Shown here one piece after another: positions 1 through 11,745 of a DNA stretch of 64,000 bases (its first letter is position 1; each line of letters starts with the position of its first letter). Under the pieces are notes generated by a model, which saw only the letters and a list, made by a program, of their open reading frames with translations, was not told the origin of the DNA and did not search any database. Both the position numbers and the translations under genes were made by a program. Source of the stretch: Incurvaria masculella (taxonomy: Eukaryota > Arthropoda > Insecta > Lepidoptera > Incurvariidae); assembly GCA_946894095.1 (NCBI GenBank), contig OX335651.1:3122501-3186500 (forward strand). Reading direction: 5' to 3'.

Positions 1-115
1 ACATAGCTTACGGGCCGTTCTTAAAATGTAAGGATGGTCTCCTTTGATGTGTTGGACATATATCATGAGTGGGTTAGGCATTGGCCATCCATGTTTAGCA
101 ACATAATAAAATTAA
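1..115 (+). repeat. SINE family B, diverged 3' fragment
   Basis: The stretch ends with a diverged form of the block that closes other family B copies in this window (GGTATTAGCCATCCATGT, then GTTACATAAAA), followed by an A-rich tail. It is recognised only by similarity to those copies and has lost its head. Confidence 0.45.
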
Positions 116-534
116 AAAACACCATCTCACCATTGTTATTCGAGTTCTATTAAACCATGAATCATATAAATGTATTGAGTTGGTAGATGAGTTACAGGGA
201 ATAATAGTTAAAGGGAGTGTAATTGTTTCGATTTCTGGTTTCAAAATTTATGTAGACCACAAAGATGAAAATGTGGGGCAAAACAAATTAATAATTCAAA
301 TTTTGAAAGAAGGTTCGATAATAGGTCGATACTAAGCATACATGAATGTGCCATAGGACTCAGGTAGAGTCTGCAAGTAATAATAACATTTCAAGAACAC
401 ATAAGATTACAAGTATAATTACCTGCTTGAAGGTAGTGATACTGGACGCGCCCGCATCCTTGCTGCTTCAAAACGAGAATCTGGTACCTGGATGGAAGCT
501 TATCTTTCAGCCGACCATAGCACACTCTTTGACA
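116..534. other. no gene seen
   Basis: AT-rich sequence. The reading frame that starts at 346 becomes meaningful only near 535, where the retroelement-like relic begins. I see no other structure. Confidence 0.4.
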
Positions 535-990
535 ACAATTCCTTCATTTTGCCTTCGCTTTGGAGCCAATATATGCGAGCCCCATACATGGGTGTGTGGT
601 GCCGTCGTGGAGGCATCTGGCCACCACGGCTTATCGTGTCAAAGGAGTGCGGGTAGAATTTCCCGGCACACAGCCCTCAAGGGACGAGACCTGCGTGGAC
701 ATCCTCACTCCGAGTCACATACAGGGCTCGAGAAGAGAGGCAGGTTATGCTGCCGCAAAGGCCTAGTCATGAACACCGCAAGTATAGTAATTGCACGGCG
801 AACTATGAACTTTCGATCTTTGTGGTTGAGAAACATGGCCCTCGGAGCGAGGACGCAGTCGCGCTTTCTACAAAAAATTAAAAACTTTTGATAGTAGCTT
901 CGGGCGACCTTCGAGCAGGAGCGTATTATCGTGGCAATACAGTGGGGAAATGCTGCTTCCGTTATGGGACAATGTCAACAGTCCCCTGGG
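535..990 (+). pseudogene. relic of a retroelement-associated conserved module
   Basis: Pieces of one protein module appear in order in different forward frames. First comes a Cys/His-rich block ([15 protein letters not shown], then SAGRISRH), then [12 protein letters not shown] about 20 codons later, then a [15 protein letters not shown] block near 780, and finally AIQWGNAASVMG near 940. This order resembles a C-terminal module I recall from uncharacterised, reverse-transcriptase-linked proteins of invertebrates, where an RPDG-type block normally lies between the first two pieces. Here that block appears deleted and the frame shifts at least twice, so it is a dead copy. The assignment rests on remembered motif order; the function (possibly a restriction-like nuclease) is inference. 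Confidence 0.5.
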
Positions 991-1441
991 AGGAATGTTT
1001 TAATTTATAATTATGATTACAACTTAGTTTCAAATATTTTGTCTAATAAACTTACATTTTACCTTAAAAAAAAGAATACATTTCCGTTTGGTTTAAAACT
1101 GACGCTCTCAGATATTTCAAAATGTACTGTCATCCATATTTTCTTTTACTCCAACCGGAAATATATCTTTGGGCGACTATACTTTCAGATGAATTTAGAT
1201 AGTTACACCCCGGAATGTCTCCTGCGAGAATTCCTGATCATCTACAGAATCCAGAAGCAGTCATTCACAAAACAATTTCCATCGCCAAAGCCACGAACAT
1301 CTCCGCGGCCAAAGCAGACGAACAGATCCGCCACAGAAGCGTTTAGATCGATGACGATCGCTGATAAGCGAGATGAGTGATCGCTCCTTATCGCCGCTGA
1401 AAAATCAGCGCGGATCCTAGACTGCGACATTCGCAGCTCAC
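991..1441. other. no gene seen; left of the 1442-1575 donor
   Basis: This lies inside the first intron of the candidate minus-strand gene if that model is right. I found no convincing acceptor plus open frame for its second exon here. Confidence 0.35.
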
Positions 1442-1575
1442 CTCCGTAGCGGGTAGCTCTCAGCCTCCTCAGCACGCATCCTTGTGGGAGCGGCGTCGAA
1501 GCTGTCGGGCCAGTAGCGCTCGAGCCAGCGGTGTGCTGTGATGTAGTGGACGATACTGTTCGTGAATAGAGACAT
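1442..1575 (-). CDS. candidate first coding exon of an unidentified gene
   Basis: On the minus strand an ATG at 1575 opens 44 codons and then 2 nt before a consensus donor (CGGAG|GTGAGC, GT at 1441-1440). The peptide starts MSLFTNSIVHYITAH, continues RWLERYWPDSFD and ends ESYPLR. Third codon positions are strongly G/C (mostly C) in otherwise AT-rich DNA, as in the exons of the transporter gene nearby, which is the main argument that it is coding. I do not recognise the protein. It has no clear signal peptide or complete domain, and the next exon would lie to the left, probably outside the window. The alternative is a chance GC-rich open frame. Confidence 0.5.
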
Positions 1576-2568
1576 AGTGAACGCGTGTGTCGTTAATAAG
1601 TCAATATGGGTGAGTTGGTTCGATTCGCTTTTTTTATGATTGATGAGAAATCAATCAATTCGTTTGCAAGCTGTAAGTTTGCACTTGGATTGACTTGAGG
1701 ACCCACACGGGTTGATTGCACTGTGGATAAAGGCACCCTTTCACTGACCTTAAAGTCACATAAGGCTAGTCAAAAGGCAATGTCAATATTTTCTAAGAAC
1801 ATTATTTTGTGCTGTCATTTCACTGGGCTTTGATTTTTCAAAAAACTAAAACGAGCAGACGTAGATTTTGTTGCTTGATATAAGATGTCAAATATTTAGC
1901 TAGTCGTAATAGTGATTTTTCAAATGATTAGAAAACTACCTTTGAATGAGGAGAGTAATTTTCCGATGCTTACGGGTGCAACTTAATAAGGCTCTATACG
2001 CAAAGTTTTGGTCACACCTGACTGGACCAACTATACGTTTAAGCCGTTATCTATGTTTGGTGGCCTAAATGATCCTATACTTACCTAAAACATATTAGTT
2101 AAAAAGTTGACTGTTTTGGTTTCTTTTCCGATTCAACAGGACTTCTTACTAAAACGTATAGATAGCCTTTTATAGTATGCCTAATGTGTGTAGACTTTTT
2201 TAAATTACATTTGAAATTAATAGTTAGACATTTTAAGTACTTTCTCACAGGACCTAAACTCAGACATCTACTAGAATTTAAATTTCCTTCCTCTTTGAAA
2301 GAGAAAGTTTTCCTCGTCTCTTATTAATTGATTCTTTATTGTATTTCCTGATCTTAATTGTATCGATAATATCGCCCATATTAGCCAATCACACCCTATT
2401 TGAGAATAAGCCGGGTGGACCTTCCTTTGCCCACCCCTACTATAAACACATAGTAAACACTATTGGCGCTTAGACCATATATTAGGAGAAAAAAACTGTA
2501 ACATTTTTACCAATAACGAACTCTTTAAATAGGGTTAAAACCCTACTGTTTTCGGAACTTGTCGTCTT
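1576..2568. other. upstream region of the 1442-1575 exon; no gene seen
   Basis: AT-rich, with no supported gene or repeat boundary. If the minus-strand exon is real, its promoter and 5' UTR lie just right of 1575. Confidence 0.35.
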
Positions 2569-2572
2569 TTAA

Positions 2573-3115
2573 GGTGGCTCATCCCGCTCAACTCCCCATA
2601 CAAAAGGGGAAATAAGATCACGCACATATTACTTGTCAGAGATCCCAAATTTTGCTCAAAATAGCTTTATTTGATCGAACTAGATGTCTGATAAGCGTTG
2701 GCATTGGAAAATTGTGTTTGGTTTCTAAGTTATAAGGTTCGAAAGTTCGGATTTTTCGCGCGTTTTATACGGTAACTTTGGAGGTAGATTACGCAATGAT
2801 AAAGTAAGAATATCTTAAAAAAATTAGTCATCAGACATAGCTTATTTAATCAAGATTTATAATCTATTTGGTTTTTGTTAGAGATTTGACTACAGCGGTC
2901 GTGGTTATTTTAGCTATAATTCGTTTTGTAATTAAATTTTTCGTAAATCTTCATTGCATTGTCTTTTGCGTAAATCGCATTGTCTTTTTTGTGGACATGT
3001 TGCATCTTCCTTATCACGGAGCCTGTTATTTTCTTTGAAACAGAGAAGGTCCCAGAGCGCAACAGCACGGTTTTGTACCGTGCCCGCGATTGAGTTAGTC
3101 CCGCAGGGTTGGGCC
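2573..3115 (+). mobile_element. TTAA-flanked non-autonomous element, family C copy 1
   Basis: The 543-bp element is flanked by TTAA at 2569-2572 and 3116-3119. Its ends are imperfect inverted repeats (GGTGGCTCATCCCGCTC on the left; the complement of CCGCAGGGTTGGGCC on the right). Near-full-length and shortened relatives lie at 14141 and 47613, all with the same TTAA flanks. TTAA target choice is the hallmark of piggyBac-type transposition, so a piggyBac-mobilised non-autonomous element is inferred. The 154-codon frame from 2954 is not conserved between copies and is not considered coding. Confidence 0.75.
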
Positions 3116-3119
3116 TTAA

Positions 3120-4299
3120 TAATTATAATGTTTCAATTTAAACTTACCCCAAAAATTTTATTGCTTGCAAAAAATGACAAAAATCCAGTAATAAAAAACC
3201 CGATGATGGACCTAACTCCTGACTCCATAGGCAATAATCATTTTTGGCTGAAAGGGCTTGCTCCCTTACAGGTAGAAATAAGGATGAACATGTTCACCAT
3301 TATGGTTGTGTTTCATACGCATCAAATCCTTTTTCCAACTTTTTTTTTGGTGACACTATTCCATTTGCAAATCAAATCTTCTAATTTGCTCTTCTCACAT
3401 CTTCTAAATGTAAAATAAAAAATCTTGTTTGTAACGTTCTGTTTGCTATTTCACAATATTTTTCCAAAAACATAAATTAATTCGCCAACTCATGAATCAT
3501 CACCAAAGCCTACTATGGAATCATCCAGTCGTCAGTGATCGTGCCTGATATTATCGTCTAAGCAAATAGAAAATGTTAACAATGCATTATTATGTGTAAG
3601 TTCAAAATAAACGTGTCACTTTGATATGGCTGGTTCCCATCACTGGGATTTCCGTGTCTTCTTTGTAGCTCTACGTCTTTTATATTAATTCTTGGCAAAT
3701 AAGTCATTATATACGATTGTGTGGGCAGAGTCAAAGCAGAAGCTGGTTTTATTGTCTTTTGAGATAAGGAGAATGAAAGTTTTAATTTGTGTATTTAAGA
3801 TTCTATATTTGCTGTTGTGAAAAAAACAGAGATCATCTAAATCCTTGGAAAAAACCCGTTTACTCTACATCTGACAGCTCCTGTCATTATTTTCTATTGA
3901 TCTTCTCTTTTTTTTACATATAGATATTAGCCGCACGTAGGCCTATTCTTGGATTTTATAGCTATTTTCAAAGGGGTTTCCTCTACGGAAAATCTTTGTT
4001 CAATGAATAATCATGCTCTGGAATCTTTTCGCCTAGAAGATCGCTTTGACAACCGCTGCCAAAGCGGTTTTCTTGACACAGAAATTCCTGATTTATGAGC
4101 ACGTAATTCGAAGAATAGGAGTACAGGACCTTCCTTATACTTATTTTAAGTCTATATTGAACCGGATCCGCGGATCTATCAGTTTGTGACGTAATTTAGG
4201 GTAGTTTGTTACGTTACTTAGTGCAGTTAAATTAATTAATTAAAACAATAATGGAAAATACAGCCAAGTTTTCATTGCAGTTGCGACCAATTTTCATTG
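3120..4299. other. no gene seen
   Basis: AT-rich intergenic sequence with no convincing open frame, repeat boundary or RNA gene. Confidence 0.4.
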
Positions 4300-4440
4300 A
4301 ATGTGATGGTACCAACCCGGGCGGGATTCAACCTACCGCTTAGTAAGTCAGAAATGGGGTATAACGACGAATCTTAGTCACCAAGTCACCCCACGGGAAG
4401 AGACACAGTGGGACCTCGTTAAATCCTTAGTTTACCTCTA
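4300..4440 (-). repeat. SINE family B fragment, reverse
   Basis: GATGGTACCAACCCGGGCGGG is followed by a degraded complement of the SINE head (AGTCACCAAGTCACCCCACG). It matches the central block of other family B copies but is truncated on both sides. Confidence 0.45.
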
Positions 4441-4789
4441 ACAACATGTATAGAAAAAAGTTCAGTCTTAGGACATATTGGGAACACTTGAATTTTTACA
4501 TGCCGGAACGCACGTCCCAATCAGTGAAAATTGCGGTAAATTTAGTTAAGGTTACTTAGCTAGCAATGTTTGATTTACTTAATCTCAATATGGTGATCGC
4601 TTTTGTAGATAATTCACAATACATAATAAATTAAAATATTTTAGGTATCTAAAAATTAAAGGCAACTGATTGCAATCTGTTCCATAAGGGTACAAGTGAA
4701 ACCATATTTTAATATTTTTAAAAATAGCTACTTGCGTACTTATTTTGGAATTTAAAAAAGGTAAAATATGCTTTGATGATCTAGCTAGG

Positions 4790-4893
4790 TTCCTGACACG
4801 GCAACTAATTCCTTCGGGAATGTGGTGTATTGGGCTAATATCATAACGGTAGTTGTGTGGTATTAGCCATCCATGTCAGGTTGCATAAAAAAA
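4790..4893 (+). repeat. SINE family B 3' half
   Basis: Carries CTAATTCCTTCGGGAATGTG, GGGCTAATATCATAACGGTA and TTAGCCATCCATGTCAGG, then CATAAAAAAAAAAC. It is almost identical to the 3' half of the copy at 13425-13592, so it is a recent 5'-truncated insertion. Confidence 0.7.
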
Positions 4894-6599
4894 AAACATA
4901 TTTACTTTTTTGTTATCAAAATTCGTTGTGGTTATTTTTAAATAAATTTTCATTTTCTTTTACTTACGCCATTATCACGCTTAATAAAGAAAAAAGCAAA
5001 GCCGAAGTGATTATTTCGCGCCCACAATTTGTACCCGGTGTAAATTATACCCGGCGGCGAAATTGGTACCCGCGAATGGTATGTTTTGCTGGTTCGGGTC
5101 CAGCTTTGGAGTATATTCCTAAAGGAGTTATTTTTACTGGGCACTTTCTTTAAATAATGTGTCCTTGCTTCACAGTCGACTATACATACATGTCACATTC
5201 CTTGAAATAAGCGACGTACCTGCTTAGTACGTGAGAGTATTCATTTATTACATAGTTTATTTTATTTCGATACTAGCTTTTGCCCGCGGCTACGCTCGCG
5301 CTAGAAACCGTTGAATAACATCGGAAATGAATATTGTTACTCCATAAAATAGTTTAATCCCGGATTCACCGCTATAAGGTTTGTAATGTGATTTAGCCAT
5401 CTCAAATTTCATTATTGATCTCATTTTCGAAATCAACTTTCTTAGAATCCTCAACGACTGCACCCATATCGACTTTTAGTATGACGCTAATCTCCAATAT
5501 TTTTGGGTTATTTTTATTTTATCTGAGCGTCGGTTAAGATTAAACACCTCTAGAAAAATCAAAATATCAAAGTTTAGACTATTATCTATTGTATGACCGC
5601 AAAACGGTTTTAATGTGTTTCTTAAATTCTTTAAAAAATATATATTCGTAAATACCAAATTACTAGGTTTTTACCAGGTTGATAAGCCGGCGCTTGGAAA
5701 CCATGTAAATGATTTAGACAATTTTCTTTTTTGTAGTACTAGATCACATAATTATCTAGGGAATAAGCCTGAAACATTTTTTAGACCAAAACCCTAAATT
5801 TCGCTTGCCTGAAAACGATTTTGACGCACGCAACGTCGCTGCTTCCGGAGGTCGCCATTATCGTTTGCCGAACGCTGCACTTAGTTGGAACCTCAAAGAC
5901 TTGAATTGAATTTATTCCACACAAACTTTGCCACCCTTTTTCACCTCGGTAACTATTAGATTTAAGAAAATGCTGAAATAGGTGTTTGTTTAATTATATT
6001 AAGGGCCTGGTACTAGCCAAATCGCAAAGTTAGACGAGGCACCCCAAGTTAACTAACTAAGTCTGACGATTATAAGTGTCATTCTTACAATATATGATTC
6101 CTTGTCTAGGAATTGAATTATTTTCGTTAATGTATGTTTCCTTTTTCTATACAAAATACATTGCGGAAACGGTGTCCATTTCCGAACTTTTTTGACTAAA
6201 TGTAGAAATCTAAAAGCAATTGGAATTTTGTTTATGCATATATGCTGTTTTTGCTTATATCTAGAAATCGAATTACTTTCAGATTTCTAATGAGAAAAAT
6301 CAACTTTTTTATTTTTATTATTATTTAAATAAATGATGGAATAAAACAATATTAACAATCCATTATCAGCCTGGAGTTCTATTTGGATTTGCTGAAGCGT
6401 TTCACTACATATTATTACATTTGTTATAAAGTGCATTTGTATGGCGCGAGTAGTTGGCTAGTCCTAGCGCCTTTAGGAGCATTAAGACCGAGTTTCAAGC
6501 AAATCTGATCACAAACAAAGACTTTTGTGCAAAGTGCCATGCAGACTTTTTCACACCTTAAATAGGTGTTTAATTAAATTTATAAAAGAGCATTAAAAC
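4894..6599. other. no gene seen; contains one short repeat end
   Basis: AT-rich. At 5268-5305 the sequence ACTAGCTTTTGCCCGCGGCT followed by ACGCTCGCG matches the end of a repeat I recall as common in Lepidoptera. The open frames here are short and AT-biased, without splice or motif support. Confidence 0.4.
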
Positions 6600-6860
6600 C
6601 CAGTTGTCTTGGGCCTAGGATCCATGCCAGCGTTCGATCCCCGTCCGTTCATGCACCACTTTCCTTCTCTTTCTAAGTTGGATAAGTGCATTTCGTCATG
6701 AACGCGATCTGTTCTATGGTTCGAAATCCATGTAAAACTGTAGGTAGGGTTAAGTCTCTCCTACGTGATAGGGCTAAGCTCTCAGAGGTTGATATCATCG
6801 CATTCGATTAAAAGATGGTCGAAGCTGCAATTTAAAATTCTTCCATCCAGTTAAATTTAG
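6600..6860 (+). repeat. SINE family B, tRNA-like head type
   Basis: A box-B-like GTTCGATCCCCG near 6632 is followed by the family's linker (CACTTTCCTTCTCTTTCT, GTGCATTTCGTCATGAACGC), ATGGTTCGAAATCCATGTAA and part of the body. The 3' half is replaced by unrelated sequence. Confidence 0.6.
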
Positions 6861-6887
6861 CTAGGTAGGCTCAGAAAGGGAATTGTA

Positions 6888-7490
6888 TGGTATTGTTTAT
6901 TCATCATCCACAGACAGTGCACTGCACTCGGATCTGTCATATTTTAGCATTGGCCAGTTCAGCAAAACGAAACACAGCGAAGAAGAACTGGAAAGAAACT
7001 CCGCTGTTTTTACTTCAACGTCCACTTAGTCTAAGTGTTTGTCAATTATTTTAACAAAAACATAGGTAAAACACTAAATTCACATGAATACACAAAATTT
7101 ACAATCCATGCCGTATGCAACAAAGACAAATATCATTTTATTTGCAAAGACAATCCCCTCCAACTAATATGTTGCCAATTGGAGCAGGCCAGTCCCCACA
7201 AACAGCACCTGTTCACGAGCATCACAGCCATTCTTTCAACCATCTTTTAGGGAAAGAGATAACCCGAGCCAAGCGTCACCGTAAGCAAGGACGTTTAAGC
7301 GATGCACTGCTCCAGTGGCAACACAACACTGTGAAACACTTGCACATTAGGTTTTAATACTATAAGTTTTGTCATAAACTACTACAGTCAGCTGATCACA
7401 TAGTTACATATGCCTTTAAATGCTACCACCTACAGAAAATTAAGAGAATAATGGTTTGAGAGCAGCCCAATCAATAAAGTAATAATAGAT
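6888..7490 (-). mobile_element. repeat family F copy 1 (tail to the left)
   Basis: About 600 bp matching 40794-41432 in opposite orientation at very high identity (roughly 97% by eye over the best 150 bp). The tail side is TTGTTTATTCATCATCCA, the complement of the GATGATGAATAAACAATAAA tail of copy 2. A third tail fragment is at 48605-48745. An A-rich AATAAACA repeat tail suggests retroposition. Antisense to the tail is a frame ending [16 protein letters not shown] that both copies share. I do not recognise it, and copy 1 has a frameshift relative to copy 2. Confidence 0.65.
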
Positions 7491-7496
7491 TCCTAT

Positions 7497-7540
7497 AATG
7501 TCCTGGCATGGCGCCAAATTCCTTCGGTAAGGTATGGTAT
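7497..7540 (+). repeat. SINE family B scrap
   Basis: TGTCCTGGCATGGCGCCAAA followed by TTCCTTCGGTAAGG matches the family B central block; nothing else of the element is present. Confidence 0.35.
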
Positions 7541-8221
7541 AATAAAATAAGGAATTACTCCTTATTTTCCGAAGATTCTGACGGATAATAAAAACTTAAA
7601 AAAAATAATTTGGGAAAAAGGAAGACAACTTATAGGTTTGCAATTGAATGCAGCCAATGCATTAGTTTACTCCGACACGGATGTTTTGTTCCACCCATAA
7701 ACGGTCAAGTCCATAGCCCTCGACAAGTCGTCTCTAAAAATAGACCACGCACGAGAGAATGCGTATTCGCAATGTAGTTCGCCTTCCCGACATATTGACT
7801 CGTATTTTTTACCGCGCAATCACGGCCGGCAAATATTGGAACAAAAGAAGAATCTAACAATAAATTCATTGCGAACGCGAAGTTGCTGACAAGTACAAAC
7901 ACTAGGGAACGGGTCGTCACCTTATCTATCAGACATGCTTTGAAGCTGTCACCAATATTTGCCGTTCGCTGCGCTCCGTGTTGGCTCTGTGGCAGCGGCA
8001 TAGATATCAACATATCTGATATGTATTTCATGGCTAATTAAGGTACGTTGTGAATCTTTGTCGATTTTTTAGGGTTCCGTTTCTCGAAAGAAACCCTTAT
8101 AGGTTCACTTCTTCCGTCTGTCTGCCTGTCAATACCCTTTTTCTCAGATACGCGTAGTTAGTAAGTAAACATTGATATAACTCTTATATTTACACTCCTT
8201 GGTACAAGACTTAACAAACAA
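7541..8221. other. no gene seen
   Basis: Includes a 108-codon minus-strand frame (7705-8031) with no recognised motif, no coding-like codon bias and no splice context. Near 8075-8150 is a degraded repeat block with GGGTTCCGTTTCTCG and CCGTCTGTCTGCCTGTC. Confidence 0.35.
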
Positions 8222-8441
8222 AAATACGTTTTTTGTATGGGGCCCCTATTAATTTCTATTTGTTATTGTAGCGGCAAGGGAAATACACACTCTGTGAAAA
8301 TTCCAACTCTTTAGCTATCACGGTTGCTAAGATACAGCCCTGTGACTGACGGACGGACGGCGGAGGCTTAGTAATAGGGTTCCGTTGGCACCCTTTGGGC
8401 ACACAACCTAACCTAACCCAAAGGGTGCGTAACCCTAAAAA
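8222..8441 (+). repeat. family A repeat, partial copy
   Basis: Lacks the ACCGGCCAAGTGCGAGTC end but has TGTTATTGTAGCGGCAAG, ACACACTCTGTGAAAATT, ATACAGCCCTGTGACTGACG, GGACGGACGG and AATAGGGTTCCGTTGGCACC. The last part contains a short AACCTAACCTAACC tract. Confidence 0.7.
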
Positions 8442-8544
8442 GCCACTCACAATGAAAATCAAAATATTTATTGGAAACAAAAATTTTCTGTTTTGTTCTA
8501 TCTACTACGCCTATTTTGTTAATTGTGGTATGAATAGTTGCAAT

Positions 8545-8765
8545 AGATGGGTGCAGTGTCAGCTCCTGCACGTGAAACTGTAGGTCCCTGTTCCTTACTA
8601 GGTGGTAGTGTTAATCCCGTTCGGGTTGGTACCATCCAGCTCGATGGAGCCGTGCAATATAAATACGATCCTAGCATAGCACCTAGTTCCCATGAACTGT
8701 GTTGGGCAAATATGATAGTAGGTGTGGTATCAAGCCCTCCATGAAGCCACCCGCAGCAGTTAAAT
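8545..8765 (+). repeat. SINE family B, body only
   Basis: Body motifs in order: GTTCCTTACTAGGTGGTAGT, CGTTCGGGTTGGTACCATCC, GCCGTGCAATATAAAT, GCACCTAGTTCCCATG and TCAAGCCCTCCATG. The head has been lost. Confidence 0.6.
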
Positions 8766-8819
8766 AAAAAGTATTTCCAAGGTTCAAATGATCAGTTTCA
8801 AAGTTTAACATATTCTTTA

Positions 8820-9130
8820 TATTGGTCAAAGCAAATGGTTACGGTTCGGTGAGAATTCGGCAAAAACCGCGCTCGGTATGCGTGCAGCATGCCGAGCGTG
8901 CGCCGGTTCATACACGGTGTATTGTGAGTCGCACACAGGTCGGTGCGTTGGTGCATGCCAGCGAGCATGAAGGGAAGGGAGTAACAATCGAAACTCGGCG
9001 TATCAACTTTCACATGCAAAGGCGGCAGTGCCGGCGAGTGAGGTCAATTACGAATTCGCGTACAATCGAAATCCAACGACACGTAAGACCACATAAGACA
9101 TCATTTCAGCTTCAACTTCACTATTGAAAC
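8820..9130. other. GC- and CpG-rich block of unknown role
   Basis: A locally GC-rich stretch (CGGTATGCGTGCAGCATGCC and similar) between AT-rich regions, containing a good donor (GTGAGT near 8922). It could be an untranslated exon or promoter-type region of the downstream transporter, or the end of an unrecognised repeat. Nothing in the sequence decides this. Confidence 0.25.
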
Positions 9131-10925
9131 GATTATTCGAATTTGCACGTCCCGAATTCGAAAGCGATAAGAGTTATTAAAAATTAATAATTAAAAATAT
9201 TAGTAAAAGGATCGAAACCAGAAAATAAATTTAGATATCACTTTCAATTTAAATTGGAAAATTTTGGAGTTCCCATATTATTTTTTTAGTAATTAATTTC
9301 CAAAATATAATAATTTAAAATATTAAATAATAAATAATAAAAAAAAATAGTATTAAAAAAAATCAATTAGTTAATTGGTATTATTTGAGGCATCAAATAT
9401 TATTACTAATATATTAATTTAAATTTGACATATTTGTATTATATCTTTACTAATTATTTTTAATTTCAATTGGAGTAGTCGTTAATTTACTATTAAACTA
9501 TTTAAGGACTTGCTTTCAGTGATCTGATGATGAATGATTATTAACTCAATTCAAAAAAAAGAAATTGAAACACTTTGAATTAAAATTGGTATAAATCTGT
9601 GATTTGTTCCACTATACGTGGCGTCGCTACTCGCGTCCTTCCATGCTCGCTATGGTCTCGCCAGTGCAACACGCAATACGAGACCTCAGCCAAAAATCTA
9701 AATCGATTTTAAGATTCAAACCTCTGCTCCAACACCATCTTGATGCTTACTGCGTTTGCACGAGAATTGATATTTTCATCGTTACAACATAAGCGCGACG
9801 TAAATTAATGGCCGAGGCATAGTTTAGTTTACTTTATTATTAGCAAAATAACTCGATTAGAGAACATTATCACCTGAAAAAATGTAGTTGCAAACACTGA
9901 AAAGGATATGTGTAGAAGGTTTTAGCATATTGAGCGAATGGGTGACGAAAGAATAAAGAAATAAATGTACAGCACAGAAGCGAGTGGAATTTTCTACAAG
10001 AAACCGATAATGTATACGTGCACGATTGACAGCTTTTAGTTTCGACAGTGTCTACAAAAATCAGTTTGAAAGCACCTTTCTTTGAAAATTCTGCCAAATC
10101 AGAACTGAGAAACTTCAACTTTTTAATACACAGGCAAACATTGGTACAAATATTCCATAAACTGGGGGAAACTATTCAATATTTAATTTTTGGTTTAACT
10201 CTGTCCGAATTAGGAATGCGACTGAAATAAATACTGATCGACCAGAGGTTAGGAGATGGATGCTAATTCGATCTGCGTCCAAGTCCTTTATATTGAATTA
10301 AGTGATTTGATCAGTAAAATAAATATCCGATTAAAATTATTATCAATTCTCTCTCATTCTTATAGATGATCTTTTTACATACTTTTTGATTTCGGGTGCA
10401 ACAAATTTGACATTAACGTTTAATTTTAACATGACCTGTACTATCATTTAATATTTAAACTTCTTCGCTGCCATCCGGACTCACTCGTTCGTTCTACATA
10501 TTTGTTCCACAAATATGAACATATTTGTGATTTATTTGTCGGGTACACATTTAGTTTTATCAAGACGCAAGTCAAGTTTTCAACTATTCGATTAATGAAA
10601 GAAATATTCCACCTGATTTAGCGATTTCTACATGATGACACTGCGTAGCAAGTGCGAAATGTGCACTGGACCTAATGCAAAAAATATGCCAATCATTCCA
10701 GGGTGTATTCAGTACCTGAAAAAGAACAACTTTGCTAAGAAAGTAAGTTATGTACTACGTAAGTAAGTTAGGTACATACTTTTCGAAAATATTAATAAAA
10801 AGTTTATCCCAGTATTATAGACAGCTTTTTATTATTTTTAAATTGTTTCGAGAAAATAACAAATATTCCTTCTCATAGAAAGATATGCTTTGTCATTTTG
10901 CCTTCCTAAAAATTACGAGTAATCT
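9131..10925. other. no gene seen; very AT-rich
   Basis: 9160-9480 is almost entirely A/T. The rest shows no coding bias or repeat that I can define. Confidence 0.4.
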
Positions 10926-11355
10926 GGGGCCCATTCAGGTAACAGTGAGTTCGAATTCGTCGCTAAATTTCATCTCACTTTTTTAAATAGTTCAGGTTTC
11001 CACAATTCTTGAACATCATTTTAGTTTGGTAAAAATCTAGTTTGTCCCATAAATACGTTGGAAGTATAAATATCAGTTCTATTATTTAAGTAATAATATA
11101 TTTCCCAGCTATTTAAGCACAGGGGGCCCATTCAGGTAAGAGTGAGTTCGAGTTCGGGAGTGAGTTAACCTAAAAATAGCTGGGAGATATATAATAACGG
11201 AACCGTTATTTATACTTCCGACGTATTTACGGGACGGACCAGATTTTTATCTAACTGTAATGATGTTCAAGAAGTGTGGAAACATTACTATTTAAAAAAG
11301 TGAGTTGATATTTAGTGACGAATTCGAACTCACTCTTTCCCTGAATGGACCCCCT
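10926..11355. mobile_element. fold-back element with long inverted arms
   Basis: The left end reads GGGGCCCATTCAGGTAACAG then TGAGTTCGAATTCGTCGCTA. The right end is its complement (TTAGTGACGAATTCGAACTC then TCCCTGAATGGACCCCC). Pairing continues inward through TTCCACAATTCTTGAACATC / GATGTTCAAGAAGTGTGGAA and GGAAGTATAAAT / ATTTATACTTCC, giving diverged arms of roughly 190 bp. The centre (about 11125-11165) carries another copy of the terminal motif. Confidence 0.7.
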
Positions 11356-11459
11356 GAACGCGTCGAAGGCTCATGGTTCTAACAGACTACCCACATTTTC
11401 ACGCGATGGAAAAATGTAAACAAATGATCGAAGGTGATCAACTAAATAGTCAGCCCGTT

Positions 11460-11745
11460 ACGTATCTAACGCAGTGTCATGTTTAAGTTAAAAACCAGTA
11501 TTGAATTAAAACTAGCTTCACCCGGTCATTTTGTGCGACGAGTAAAAGATTCCCACAGTCGCGTCCGTAGTGTTGAAGTGTAAGAAAGATTCGCCGTCAG
11601 GGAGCGGAAACTATAGGTACCACTCATGACAGCTGTCGGGATAACCAGGGTCGTTATCATGAGATGAGCCCGCACATTGCGAGCTCGGTGCACGGTTTCC
11701 AGAGCAGTGTGTGCCTTTCTGTCGGAAAGTACCAGCTGTTCGAAA
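11460..11745 (+). promoter_or_regulatory. candidate promoter and 5' UTR of the transporter gene
   Basis: A GC-richer island just upstream of the ATG at 11746, followed by a weak donor. No TATA box is evident at a fixed distance. The minus-strand frame here (11526-11768) looks like a shadow. The call depends on the proposed first exon being right. Confidence 0.3.

Noticed and set aside
7705..8031. 108-codon minus-strand frame
   Set aside because: No motif, no codon bias and no splice or promoter context; the composition looks like intergenic DNA.
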